Shown piece after piece: positions 26,738 through 35,499 of a stretch of 64,000 nucleotides of DNA. The notes under the pieces were generated by a model, which was not told the origin of the DNA, searched no databases, and saw only the letters and a program-made list of their open reading frames with translations. Every line of letters starts with the position of its first letter. Positions within the stretch are counted from its first letter, which is position 1. A program made the position numbers and the translations under genes. Source of the stretch: Streptomyces sp. NBC_00483 (GTDB taxonomy: Bacteria > Actinomycetota > Actinomycetes > Streptomycetales > Streptomycetaceae); NCBI RefSeq assembly GCF_036013745.1, contig NZ_CP107880.1, forward strand, positions 2,976,001-3,040,000, written 5' to 3'.

Positions 26738-26825
26738 CGGAGGAAGTCCCGGACGCGCCCACCCCATAACGGAGGAAGCACCGGAGCACCCACCGCACAG
26801 CGGAGGACAGCCGGACGCCTACCGC
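26711..26825. repeat. About 3.6 copies of a 31-32-bp tandem repeat covering a stop codon
   Basis: Units start at 26711, 26743, 26775 and 26806 (partial), each beginning GAAGTC/GCA/GACAG-CCGGA and ending CACCGCATAGCGGAG or a close variant. Unit 1 encodes the end and stop of the thioesterase. The partial fourth unit reaches the stop codon of the convergent S15 peptidase gene. Confidence 0.85.
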
Positions 26826-28747
26826 TTGGCGGTCGGCGCCACCGGCAGCGTCACCGCACTGTCCCCGGCGCGCACGGTCATCCTCGTGCCCGCCGGGTAG
26901 CGCAGCGTGTAGTCGTAATCGGTGGAGATCAGGACGACCCCGAGCCGGTGCCCCGCCTTGAAGACATAGTCCTCGGGCTGCATGTCCCACTTCAGCCGGT
27001 ACTCGCGGCCCTCGACGACCTTCGACTGACGCGCGTACGACACCCGGTTCCGGGCATCGAGCCAGCCCCGCGTCACGATCTTGTAGTCGACCGTCTCGGT
27101 GCGGTGCTTCGAGCGGTACGCGCACCCCGTCTCACCGGCGAGGCCCGGCACGCCCTCGCCGTAGCAGACCTGCTGCGAGGTGTCGGTGACCGTGCCGGAG
27201 GTGGCGCGGGTGTCCCGCCCGTAGTCGACGAGCAGCGCGGTCACGTACGGCGACGTACCGGCCAGCGAGGCCCGCACATCGACCTCGGGCACGCCATTGA
27301 GCCGGACGTCCTTGTCCAGCGCCCCCGTCGTGTACGCGAGCCGGTTCGGGTTCGCGTCGTCCGGCGACGTCACCAGCTTCTCCGCGGCGACCGTCCGACC
27401 CGCGTCGGTCAGCGACTGCACGCTCTTGGGGCCCGCCTTGCTCCCCAGCGTGCCGTCGGCGCGCATCCGAAGCGTCGTCGAGCGCGTACCGGCCGCCGGC
27501 CAGTCACTCTGCTGCTTCCAGCTGAAGTCGGCCTGCTCGACGTCGACCCTGGGCTCCTTCGTGACGCCGTTGTCGATGCCGTACAGATAGTGGTCGAACC
27601 AGTGGTGGACCTGGCTCAGCCACTCCTCCATGCGCAGCGGCATCGGATTGGCGTGCCCGGCCTGGTGCAGCCACAGCTTGCGCGGCACATGGTTCTTCTT
27701 CAGCGCCTCCCACAACTGGCCCGCGTTCTTCGTCTTCACGTTCCAGTCGTTGAGGCCGTGCACGACGAACGTCGCCGCCTTGATCCGGCCGGCGTCCTTC
27801 AGATAGTCGCGCTCCTGCCAGTACGGCGACCAGTCACCGGTCGCCCGGTCCTGGTCACGCTCCAGCGAGTCGAGCACCGGTTTGCAGATCTCCCGGTCGG
27901 CCCGCGAGTACACGTACCTGGCGAGCACGTCGGTGTCCTCGCCCTGGTACGTGCCGGGCGCCACGACACCGCCGTTCGCGCGGTAGTAGTCGTACCAGGA
28001 GGAGATCCCGGAGATCGGCACGATCGCCTTCAGGCCTTCAACTCCCGTACTGGCGACGGCAGTCGGCAGCGTGCCGTTGTAGGAGATGCCCATCATGGCG
28101 GAGTCACCGGTCGACCAGTCCGCGCGGATCGGGTCGCCCTCCGTGTCCCAGCCCTTGGCGCGGCCGTTCAGCCAGTCGATCGCGGCCTTCGCGCCGAGCG
28201 TCTCGTTGCGACCACCCGAGGTCGGACAGCCGGTGGAGTCGCCGGTACCGAGGCTGTCGACCTCGGCCACGGCGTAGCCGCGCGGCAGGAAGTAGTTGTC
28301 GTAGTACCCGCCGTACGCCACGGCCGGTCCCGTCAACCCTGCCTTGTCCGGAGCCTGTTGGAACTTTCCGCCCGACTCCGGAAGCCCGTCCTCGTCCAGG
28401 TCGACGACATGGTTCGGGACATCGTTGCCACCCGCCCAGTACGGGCTCGCCTCGACGATCGTGGCGACCTTCAGGCCCGCCGTCTCGGTCTCCTTGGGCC
28501 GCAGAATCCGCATGCGCACGGTGTCGCGCTTACCGTCGCCGTCACTGTCGGCCTCCGTCTGGACGTCGACCTTCTGCAGCACGGCGTCCGCGCGCGAGAA
28601 GACGGGCTGCGTCTCACGATCCTTGATCTTCAACTCCGCCTGCCCGGCTGAGGGTTGCACGGCATACGCGGACGGGGCGGCCACGGCCGCCACCAGCGCA
28701 CACACCAGGGCCAGGCCGAAGCGTCTCTTACCGGTGGATCTCACCAT
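26819..28747 (-). CDS. Secreted S15 (CocE/NonD, X-Pro dipeptidyl-peptidase) hydrolase
   Basis: 642 residues. A signal peptide at about 1-29 (KRRFGLALVCALVAAVAAPSAYA) is followed by an alpha/beta-hydrolase with nucleophile S222 in GISYNG, D334 in VVHGLNDWNV and H365 in QAGHANPM. A C-terminal jelly-roll domain begins near residue 420. Family members release X-Pro dipeptides from N-termini; this type is found in Streptomyces culture fluids. A DSDGDGKRDT segment near residue 67 looks like a calcium-binding loop. GGAGG sits close to the ATG at 28747. It is convergent with the thioesterase gene. Confidence 0.92.
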   Translation of the reverse strand: MVRSTGKRRFGLALVCALVAAVAAPSAYAVQPSAGQAELKIKDRETQPVFSRADAVLQKVDVQTEADSDGDGKRDTVRMRILRPKETETAGLKVATIVEASPYWAGGNDVPNHVVDLDEDGLPESGGKFQQAPDKAGLTGPAVAYGGYYDNYFLPRGYAVAEVDSLGTGDSTGCPTSGGRNETLGAKAAIDWLNGRAKGWDTEGDPIRADWSTGDSAMMGISYNGTLPTAVASTGVEGLKAIVPISGISSWYDYYRANGGVVAPGTYQGEDTDVLARYVYSRADREICKPVLDSLERDQDRATGDWSPYWQERDYLKDAGRIKAATFVVHGLNDWNVKTKNAGQLWEALKKNHVPRKLWLHQAGHANPMPLRMEEWLSQVHHWFDHYLYGIDNGVTKEPRVDVEQADFSWKQQSDWPAAGTRSTTLRMRADGTLGSKAGPKSVQSLTDAGRTVAAEKLVTSPDDANPNRLAYTTGALDKDVRLNGVPEVDVRASLAGTSPYVTALLVDYGRDTRATSGTVTDTSQQVCYGEGVPGLAGETGCAYRSKHRTETVDYKIVTRGWLDARNRVSYARQSKVVEGREYRLKWDMQPEDYVFKAGHRLGVVLISTDYDYTLRYPAGTRMTVRAGDSAVTLPVAPTAKR

Positions 28748-28845
28748 CGTGCCTCCAAGGGCGCGTTCAGGAGTTCACTCACGGGACGGGAGGTGACGTG
28801 AGGCATTCCATCGCGCCACGCCCTGTCCGACCAGGGGGCGTCCCC

Positions 28846-29001
28846 AACTCACGCGTCCTGTACCGCCACCACCGGACCCGATCTAACTCACGCGCCCTGT
28901 ACCGACACCAACGGAGCCGCTCCAACTCCCCCACCCTGTACCGACACCGCCGGACCCGCTCCAACTCCCCCACCCCGCCCCACCATTGGCGGACCCACCC
29001 C
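28846..29001. repeat. 39-bp tandem repeat, three clear copies plus one decayed
   Basis: Units begin exactly at 28846, 28885, 28924 and 28963, each opening AACTC(A/C)C and containing CCTGTACCG-CACC in the first three. The fourth is degenerate. They fill the space between the S15 peptidase promoter side and the small gene at 29021, and could place repeated protein-binding sites there. Confidence 0.9.
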
Positions 29002-29020
29002 CTCCGCCCTACCGTCGAGC

Positions 29021-29416
29021 ATGACCGGCATCGGGCCCGTCGAGCCGCACGAACCGGCGGCCGACAGCCACCCCCGCGCGCCGCACCCCACCGACATCGT
29101 CGGCACCGACTCCCCGCGCCCGTACGACCGTTGGACCGCACAGCCCCCGCGCAGGCGGCACCTCCTCCTCGCCGGCCTCGTCGCCGTGACCGCCGCCGCG
29201 GGCACCCTCCTACTCCCCCGCCCCGAGCGGCCCCGCCCCGGCGCCACCCGACCCCTACCCCACGCCCTCGACATGGCCTACCTGGATCTCACACTCACCA
29301 ACCGGCGGGCCAGAGAACTGCACAGCTTCATCTTCGTCGAGCGCTATCCGCACGACCTCCTCACCCTGCTGCGCGCCCGCTGCAAAGAACCTCGCGCCGA
29401 ACTCACACAGCGGTAA
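29021..29416 (+). CDS. Hypothetical single-helix membrane protein
   Basis: 131 residues. A hydrophilic, Pro/His-rich N-terminus (about 1-46) leads to one hydrophobic helix (HLLLAGLVAVTAAAGTLLL, about 47-65) and then a polar domain with ALDMAYLDLTLTNRRAREL and FIFVERYPHDLLTLLRARC. I do not recognise the family. There is no ribosome-binding site, but TACCGT five bases before the ATG fits a leaderless transcript. Codon use (high GC third positions) supports coding. Confidence 0.5.
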   Translation: MTGIGPVEPHEPAADSHPRAPHPTDIVGTDSPRPYDRWTAQPPRRRHLLLAGLVAVTAAAGTLLLPRPERPRPGATRPLPHALDMAYLDLTLTNRRARELHSFIFVERYPHDLLTLLRARCKEPRAELTQR

Positions 29417-29752
29417 CACTCGGTTACCTCTGCCGCAACGAAGCAATGCGAACGTCGCACCGCGTAGCCCTGTCGACGCGCACGGGGCGTACCCGACCAT
29501 GTCGATCTTGAGAACACCCCGCTCCACGACGGGACTTGAGGTGATCTTGGTCCGCCCCGCCCAGCCGGGACGCCCGGCATAACAAGAACGTCACAGCCTC
29601 TTCCGCACCCACGCTCCACCCCGCCACCTGCGCTTATAGTCACGGCCAGTCACCGCGCCGCCGGGCGCTCCACTTGCACGGCCCCTGTACCACTCCGTAC
29701 GGCCCGGCGAGACACACGGCCCCTGGACCAGGGGACCGCGCCAGGGAGAGGA
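29417..29752. other. Upstream region of the liv operon
   Basis: 336 bp without a gene. It holds a small palindrome CCGGGACGCCCGG near 29565, a direct repeat of CACGGCCCCTG around 29675 and 29714, and the likely -10 element TATAGT at 29635-29640. No clear operator is seen. Confidence 0.45.
29635..29640 (+). promoter_or_regulatory. Putative -10 element of the liv operon
   Basis: TATAGT, one mismatch from TATAAT, 113 bp before the livK start codon. No good -35 hexamer at 17 bp, so confidence is limited. Confidence 0.4.
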
Positions 29753-30997
29753 ATGATCGTGCGACACCGTTCTTTGCTCATACTCACTTCCGTGCTCACC
29801 ACCGGAGCACTCACGCTCACCGCCTGCGGTTCGCGCGACGACGACAAGAAGTCCAGCGGCGGAGACAACACCACCGTGGTCATCGGCGTCGACGCCCCGC
29901 TCAGCGGCGACCTCTCGGCCATCGGTATCGGCATCAAGAACTCCGTCGACCTGGCCGCGAAGACCGCCAACAAGAACAAAGAAGTCAACGGCGTCACCTT
30001 CAAGACCGAGCCGCTCGACGACGTCGCCAACCCCTCCACCGGCGGACAGAACGCCACGAAACTCGTCGGCATGGACGACGTCCTCGGCGTCGTGGGACCG
30101 CTGAACTCCAGCGTCGCCCAGTCGATGCAGAAGACCTTCGCCTCCGCCAACCTGGTCCAGGTCTCCCCCGCGAACACCGCACCCGAACTCACCCAGGGCG
30201 CCAAGTACGCGACCAAGAAGGCCCGCCAGTTCGACACATACTTCCGCACCGCGACCACCGACGCGCTGCAGGGCCCCTACGCCGCCCAATACGCGTACAA
30301 AACCCTCAAGTTGAAGACCGTCTACTCCGTCGACGACAAGAAGACCTACGGAGCGGGCCTCGCCCGCACCTTCCGCCAGGAATTCACCAAGCTCGGCGGC
30401 AAGGTCATCACCACCGACCACATCAACCCCGACGACCGCGACTTCGGCGCCATCGCCACGAAGATCAAGAACTCCAAGGCCGACTTCGTCTACTACGGCG
30501 GCGAATACCCGGCCGGCGCGCCCCTGTCCAAGCAGATCAAGGACGCCGGAGCCAAGATCCCCGTCATCGGCGGCGACGCCCTCCAGAGCGCCGACTACAC
30601 CAAGCTCGCAGGCAAGGCCGCCGAAGGCGACTTCGCCACCTCCGTCGGCGCCCCGCCCGCGAAGCTCGACACCGCCAAGAAGTTCATCGCCGACTACAAG
30701 GCCGCCGGCTACGACGAGCCCTACGAGACCTACGGCGCCCTCTCCTACGACGCCGCCTGGACCATCATCCAGGCCGTCAAGCAGGTCATGGCCGACAACG
30801 ACGGCAAGCTTCCCAGCGACCCCAAGGAAGCCCGCAAGAAGATCAGCGAAGCCACCCAGAAGGTCTCCTTCAACGGCGTCACCGGCCAGGTCTCCTTCGA
30901 CAAGTACGGCGACACCACCAACCGCACCCTCACCGTCTACCAGGTCAAGGGCGGCGAGCACACCCCGGTCAAGACCGGCGAGCTGGAAGCGCAGTAA
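29753..30997 (+). CDS. livK: Branched-chain amino acid ABC transporter, substrate-binding lipoprotein
   Basis: 414-residue periplasmic-type binding protein (type I fold). The leader ends in a lipobox LTAC with the lipidated Cys at residue 25, so it is anchored to the outer face of the membrane. IGVDAPLSGDLSAIGIGIKNSVDLA and VVGPLNSSVAQSM in the first lobe and PVIGGDALQSADY in the second are typical LivK/LivJ segments. It delivers leucine/isoleucine/valine-like amino acids to LivHM. The ATG at 29753 follows GGGAGAGG; GTG 29759 is an alternative. First gene of livKHMGF. Confidence 0.92.
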   Translation: MIVRHRSLLILTSVLTTGALTLTACGSRDDDKKSSGGDNTTVVIGVDAPLSGDLSAIGIGIKNSVDLAAKTANKNKEVNGVTFKTEPLDDVANPSTGGQNATKLVGMDDVLGVVGPLNSSVAQSMQKTFASANLVQVSPANTAPELTQGAKYATKKARQFDTYFRTATTDALQGPYAAQYAYKTLKLKTVYSVDDKKTYGAGLARTFRQEFTKLGGKVITTDHINPDDRDFGAIATKIKNSKADFVYYGGEYPAGAPLSKQIKDAGAKIPVIGGDALQSADYTKLAGKAAEGDFATSVGAPPAKLDTAKKFIADYKAAGYDEPYETYGALSYDAAWTIIQAVKQVMADNDGKLPSDPKEARKKISEATQKVSFNGVTGQVSFDKYGDTTNRTLTVYQVKGGEHTPVKTGELEAQ

Positions 30998-31114
30998 CGC
31001 GAAGGGAGCGCCCGGCACCCCGGACGCTCCCCCAGTACCGCAGCAAGCGCGGGGGGCCCACCAACAGCCCCCCGCGCACCTGTACTTGACACCACCACCC
31101 ACGGAGGCCCAGCG

Positions 31115-32044
31115 GTGCACGATCTGCCGCAACAGCTGGTCAACGGCCTGATCCTCGGAGCCCTGTACGGCCTCATAGCCGTCGGCTACACCATGGTCTA
31201 CGGCATCATCCAGCTCATCAACTTCGCCCACGGCGAGATCTACATGATCGGCGGCTTCGGCGCCCTCACCATGTGGCTCTTGCTCCCCGGCGGAACATCA
31301 CTCATCGTCGCCCTGCCCCTCATGCTCCTGATGGGCATCGCCTGCTCCGTCCTCATCGCCGTCGGCGCGGAACGTTTCGCCTACCGGCCCCTCAGAAACG
31401 CCCCACGCCTCGCCCCGCTCATCACCGCCATCGGCCTCTCCATCGCCCTCCAGCAGGCAGTCTGGGCCTTCTACCCCGACGCCAAGGCCGACCGCACCTT
31501 CCCCCAGTTCGAGGGCGGGCCCATCGACCTCGGCGCCATCACCCTCCAGCGCGGCGACCTCTTCCTCATCATCGCCGCCCCCATCTGCATGGCCGGCCTC
31601 GCCTACTTCGTCGCCAAAACCCGCACGGGCCGCGCCATGCAAGCCACCTCCCAAGACCCCGACACCGCCAAGCTCATGGGCATCAACACCGACCGCATCG
31701 TCGTCACCGCCTTCGCCATCGGCGGCGCCTTCGCAGCCGTCGCCGCCATGGCCTACGGCCTCAAATACGGCCAAGTCGGCTTCAAAATGGGCTTCATCGC
31801 CGGCCTCAAAGCCTTCACCGCAGCCGTACTCGGCGGCATCGGCAACATCTACGGCGCCATGATCGGCGGCCTCACCCTCGGCCTCGCCGAAGCCCTCGCC
31901 ACCGCCTACATCGGCGACATCCCCGGCATGGAACTCTTCGGCGGCGGAGCCTGGAAGGACGTCTGGGCCTTCGCCCTCCTCATCCTCGTCCTCCTGCTGA
32001 GGCCCCAAGGCCTACTCGGCGAACGCGTCTCGGACAGGGCGTGA
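31115..32044 (+). CDS. livH: Branched-chain amino acid ABC permease LivH
   Basis: 309-residue permease with about eight transmembrane helices. The start QQLVNGLILGALYGLIAVGYTMVYG and INFAHGEIYMIG are diagnostic of LivH, and RPLRNAPRLAPLITAIGLSI and the AVLGGIGNIYGAMIGG region near residue 240 (ATP-binding-subunit contact) are present. GTG start at 31115 with GGAGGCCC upstream. It lies 117 bp after livK and overlaps livM by four bases (GTGA). Confidence 0.93.
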   Translation: MHDLPQQLVNGLILGALYGLIAVGYTMVYGIIQLINFAHGEIYMIGGFGALTMWLLLPGGTSLIVALPLMLLMGIACSVLIAVGAERFAYRPLRNAPRLAPLITAIGLSIALQQAVWAFYPDAKADRTFPQFEGGPIDLGAITLQRGDLFLIIAAPICMAGLAYFVAKTRTGRAMQATSQDPDTAKLMGINTDRIVVTAFAIGGAFAAVAAMAYGLKYGQVGFKMGFIAGLKAFTAAVLGGIGNIYGAMIGGLTLGLAEALATAYIGDIPGMELFGGGAWKDVWAFALLILVLLLRPQGLLGERVSDRA

Positions 32045-33843
32045 CCACCATGACGACAACCACAACCACAGCCGGCGCCAAGACCGCCGCCCTCCCGCTC
32101 CCCGAAAAGGCAGCCCGCTACGGCACCGCGGCCGGAGCCCTCCTCACCCTCGCCAGCACCTTCCTCGCCTGGACCTGGACAGACGAATTCCCCGGCGACC
32201 TCACCGTCACCGGCTACCCCGGCGGACTCCAAGTCCTCACCCTCGTCGGCGCACTGCTCACCCTGCTGCTCGCCCTCTCCGGACTCGGCACCCGCGGCCT
32301 CCAATGGCTCACCCCCGGCGGCACCACCGCCCCCACCCTCCTCCTCGCCCTCGGCACCCTCGGCACCACCGGCTACACCATGGGCGCCATCTCCGCGAAA
32401 CTCGGCGGCACCGCCAACCTCGAACCCGGAGCCTGGATCGCGGGCATCGCAGCCCTCGCCACCACCCTCCTCGCCCTCGGCCTCCCCGCCGACACCCCCG
32501 ACCCCGAAGCCACCAACCCCTGGCGCCGCTTCCGGGCCGCCCTCAAAGCCCCGGCCCCACGCCCCAGCACCATCAAGCTCCCCGCGTGGGCCGAAATCCT
32601 CCTCATCGCCGTCGCCTTCGGCATCGGCCTCTACGTCTTCACGTACGGCATCGACACCGAATACGGCGAACTCTTCGTCGGCTACCTCATCATCGTCTCC
32701 TTCGGCGCAGCAGGCCTCGCCAAAGCCGGCCTCCTCGCCCGCATCACCGGCCTCACCAACAAACACCGCAACATCAGCCTCACCGCCGCCTTCGTCGCCG
32801 CGGCAGCCTTCCCCTTCACCCAGACCAACGACACCTACACCAACGTCGCCGCCAACATCCTCGTCTTCGCCACCGTCGCCCTCGGCCTCAACGTCGTCGT
32901 CGGCCTCGCAGGACTCCTCGACCTCGGCTACGTCGCCTTCCTCGGCGTCGGCGCCTACGCCGCAGCCCTCGTCTCCGGCAGCCCCGACTCCACCATCGGC
33001 GTCCACTTCCCCTTCTGGGCAGCCGTACTCACCGGCGCCGCAGCCTCACTCGTCTTCGGCATCGCCATCGGAGCACCCACCCTCCGCCTCCGAGGCGACT
33101 ACCTCGCCATCGTCACCCTCGGCTTCGGTGAAATCTTCCGCATCACCATGAACAACCTCGACGGCGACTCAGGACCCGACGTCACCAACGGCCCCAACGG
33201 CATCCCCAACATCCCCGACCTCAAAATCTTCGGCTTCGACCTCGGCGAAACCCACACCGTCCTCGGCGTCGACCTCGGCCGCTTCGCCAACTACTACCTG
33301 CTGATGCTGTTCTTCACGATCATCGTCGTGACCGTCTTCCGCCGCGCCAGCGCCAGCCGCATCGGCCGCGCCTGGGTCGCCATCCGCGAAGACGAAACAG
33401 CCGCCCGCGCCATGGGCATCAACGCCTTCCGCCTCAAACTCCTCGCCTTCGCCCTCGGCGCCTCCCTCGCAGGCATGGCCGGCAGCGTCCAGGCCCACGT
33501 CCAATACTCGGTCACCCCCGACCAGTACAAATTCGTCGAGAACGCACCACCCAACTCCGCGTTCCTGCTCGCCGCAGTCATCCTCGGCGGCATGGGCACC
33601 GTCAGCGGCCCCCTCATCGGCGCGGCCCTGCTCTACCTCATCCCGGCGAAACTCCAATTCATCGGCGACTACCAACTCCTCCTCTTCGGCATCGCGTTGA
33701 TCCTCCTCATGCGCTTCCGCCCCGAAGGCCTCGTCGCCGACAAACGCCGGCAACTCGAATTCCACGACACCGGCCAACTCGACGTCCCCGAACAAACAAG
33801 CCTCACCGGCGCCGGTACGGCACCCACCAAGGCCGGAGCGTGA
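32041..33843 (+). CDS. livM: Branched-chain amino acid ABC permease LivM with N-terminal extension
   Basis: 600 residues, longer than the roughly 330-430 of many LivM proteins. About 200 extra N-terminal residues hold several additional helices, an arrangement common in Streptomyces. The LivM core starts near residue 260: GLNVVVGLAGLLDLGYVAFLGVGAY, LRLRGDYLAIVTLGFGEI, AWVAIREDETAARAMGIN (EAA-type loop) and AVILGGMGTVSGPLIGA. The GTG at 32041 overlaps the livH stop, and an ATG three codons later (GTGACCACCATGAC) may be an alternative start. The livG junction has the same 14-base string. Confidence 0.92.
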   Translation: MTTMTTTTTTAGAKTAALPLPEKAARYGTAAGALLTLASTFLAWTWTDEFPGDLTVTGYPGGLQVLTLVGALLTLLLALSGLGTRGLQWLTPGGTTAPTLLLALGTLGTTGYTMGAISAKLGGTANLEPGAWIAGIAALATTLLALGLPADTPDPEATNPWRRFRAALKAPAPRPSTIKLPAWAEILLIAVAFGIGLYVFTYGIDTEYGELFVGYLIIVSFGAAGLAKAGLLARITGLTNKHRNISLTAAFVAAAAFPFTQTNDTYTNVAANILVFATVALGLNVVVGLAGLLDLGYVAFLGVGAYAAALVSGSPDSTIGVHFPFWAAVLTGAAASLVFGIAIGAPTLRLRGDYLAIVTLGFGEIFRITMNNLDGDSGPDVTNGPNGIPNIPDLKIFGFDLGETHTVLGVDLGRFANYYLLMLFFTIIVVTVFRRASASRIGRAWVAIREDETAARAMGINAFRLKLLAFALGASLAGMAGSVQAHVQYSVTPDQYKFVENAPPNSAFLLAAVILGGMGTVSGPLIGAALLYLIPAKLQFIGDYQLLLFGIALILLMRFRPEGLVADKRRQLEFHDTGQLDVPEQTSLTGAGTAPTKAGA

Positions 33844-34703
33844 CCACCATGACCACAGCGACGACCAACACGGTGCTCCAGGCAAGCGGCGTCACCATGC
33901 GCTTCGGCGGCCTCACCGCAGTACGAGGCGTCGACCTCCACGTCGACCAAGGCGAAATCGTCGGCCTCATCGGCCCCAACGGCGCCGGAAAAACCACCTT
34001 CTTCAACTGCCTCACCGGCCTCTACGTCCCCACCGAAGGCAAAGTCTCCTTCCAGGGCAACACCCTGCCGCCCCAACCCCACCTCGTCACCCAGGCAGGC
34101 GTCGCCCGCACCTTCCAGAACATCCGCCTCTTCGCCAACATGACCGTGCTCGAGAACGTGTTGGTGGGTCGCCACACACGAACAAAGGAAGGCCTGTGGT
34201 CGGCCCTCCTACGAGGCCCCGGCTTCCGCAAAGCCGAACGCGGCAGCGAAGAACGCGCCATGGAACTCCTCGACTTCATCGGCCTCTCCCACAAACGCGA
34301 CCACCTCGCCCGCAACCTCCCCTACGGAGAACAGCGCAAGCTCGAAATCGCGAGGGCACTGGCCAGCGAACCGGGCCTCCTCCTGCTCGACGAACCAACC
34401 GCCGGCATGAACCCCCAAGAGACCCGCGCCACCGAAGAGTTGGTCGTCGCCATCCGCGACATGGGCATCGCCGTCCTCGTCATCGAGCACGACATGCGCT
34501 TCATCTTCAACCTCTGCGACCGCGTCGCCGTCCTCGTCCAAGGCGAAAAACTCGTCGAAGGCACCAGCGAAGAAGTCCAGGGCGACGAACGCGTCATCGC
34601 CGCCTACCTCGGCACCCCCTTCGAAGGCGCCCCCGAAGACACCGCGATCGAAGAAGTCCAGGCCGCGGAAGCCCAGGCCGGCGGGGAAGGAAACGACCAG
34701 TGA
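33840..34703 (+). CDS. livG: Branched-chain amino acid ABC ATP-binding protein LivG
   Basis: 287-residue ATPase. Walker A is GPNGAGKTT, the Q-loop region ARTFQNIRLFANMTVLENV, the signature appears as the LivG-specific LPYGEQRKLEIARAL in place of LSGGQ, Walker B is LLLLDEPTAGMN, and the H-loop is VIEHDMRFI. A short acidic C-terminal tail (EDTAIEEVQAAEAQ) is added. It powers uptake with LivF. The start overlaps the livM stop (GTGA), and its stop overlaps the livF start. Confidence 0.95.
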   Translation: MTTMTTATTNTVLQASGVTMRFGGLTAVRGVDLHVDQGEIVGLIGPNGAGKTTFFNCLTGLYVPTEGKVSFQGNTLPPQPHLVTQAGVARTFQNIRLFANMTVLENVLVGRHTRTKEGLWSALLRGPGFRKAERGSEERAMELLDFIGLSHKRDHLARNLPYGEQRKLEIARALASEPGLLLLDEPTAGMNPQETRATEELVVAIRDMGIAVLVIEHDMRFIFNLCDRVAVLVQGEKLVEGTSEEVQGDERVIAAYLGTPFEGAPEDTAIEEVQAAEAQAGGEGNDQ

Positions 34704-35416
34704 CCGCACTGCTCGAGGTCGAGGACCTCAAGGTCGCCTACGGCAAGATCGAAGCCGTCAAAGGCATCACCTTCAGCGTCGAAGAAGGCCAGGTCGTCAC
34801 CCTCATCGGCACCAACGGCGCCGGAAAGACCACCACCCTGCGCACCCTCTCCGGACTGCTGAAACCCTCGGCCGGCAAGATCAGCTTCGCCGGGGAACCC
34901 TTGGCATCCGTACCCGCGCACAAGATCGTCGCAATGGGGCTGGCCCACTCCCCCGAAGGCCGCCGCATCTTCCCCCGCCTCACCATCGCGGAGAACCTCC
35001 AACTCGGCGCGTTCCTCCGCCGCGACCAGGCAGCCGTCGAAAAGGACATGCAGCGGGCCTACGAGCTGTTCCCGATCCTCGGGGAACGAAGGAAGCAGGC
35101 GGCGGGAACGCTGTCCGGCGGCGAGCAGCAAATGCTGGCAATGGGACGGGCGTTGATGTCCCAACCCAAGCTACTGATGCTCGACGAACCGTCCATGGGC
35201 CTCTCGCCGATCATGATGCAGAAGATCATGTCGACGATCTCGGAACTCAAGGCCCAAGGCACGACCATCTTGCTGGTCGAGCAGAACGCCCAAGCGGCGC
35301 TGTCACTCGCCGACCAAGGACATGTGATGGAAGTCGGCTCCATCGTCCTCTCCGGCAGCGGCGAAGACCTCCTCCACGACGAATCCGTACGGAAGGCCTA
35401 CCTCGGCGAGGACTGA
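34700..35416 (+). CDS. livF: Branched-chain amino acid ABC ATP-binding protein LivF
   Basis: 238-residue ATPase: Walker A GTNGAGKTTT, Q-loop PEGRRIFPRLTIAENL, signature LSGGEQQMLAMGRAL, Walker B LLMLDEPSMGLSP, H-loop LLVEQNAQAALS (the usual LivF change of His to Asn-containing loop). The GTG at 34700 overlaps the livG stop by four bases, so livHMGF are all translationally coupled. It is the last gene of the operon, followed by the hairpin at 35431-35490. Confidence 0.95.
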   Translation: MTALLEVEDLKVAYGKIEAVKGITFSVEEGQVVTLIGTNGAGKTTTLRTLSGLLKPSAGKISFAGEPLASVPAHKIVAMGLAHSPEGRRIFPRLTIAENLQLGAFLRRDQAAVEKDMQRAYELFPILGERRKQAAGTLSGGEQQMLAMGRALMSQPKLLMLDEPSMGLSPIMMQKIMSTISELKAQGTTILLVEQNAQAALSLADQGHVMEVGSIVLSGSGEDLLHDESVRKAYLGED

Positions 35417-35430
35417 TGGCTTTACGTGCT

Positions 35431-35490
35431 TTACGTGGATGTGGCTGAGGCCCGCACCCCCGAACCGGGATGCGGGCCTCACACACGTAA
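35431..35490. terminator. Bidirectional terminator between livF and the ANTAR regulator
   Basis: Inner perfect stem TGAGGCCCGCA / TGCGGGCCTCA (35446-35456 with 35471-35481) lies inside an outer TTACGTG / CACGTAA pairing (35431-35437 with 35484-35490). The genes on the two sides converge. Confidence 0.8.
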
Positions 35491-35499
35491 CGAGCGACG

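Noticed and set aside
28846..29001. CRISPR-like array
   Set aside because: Units are directly adjacent with no unique spacers, and no cas genes are present. It is a plain tandem repeat. The same applies to the 7-, 15-, 17- and 32-bp arrays.
29591..31231. 546-codon minus-strand frame opposite livK
   Set aside because: Shadow of livK. Gly/Val/Asp-rich with no recognisable motif. The liv operon frame is complete with overlaps to its neighbours.
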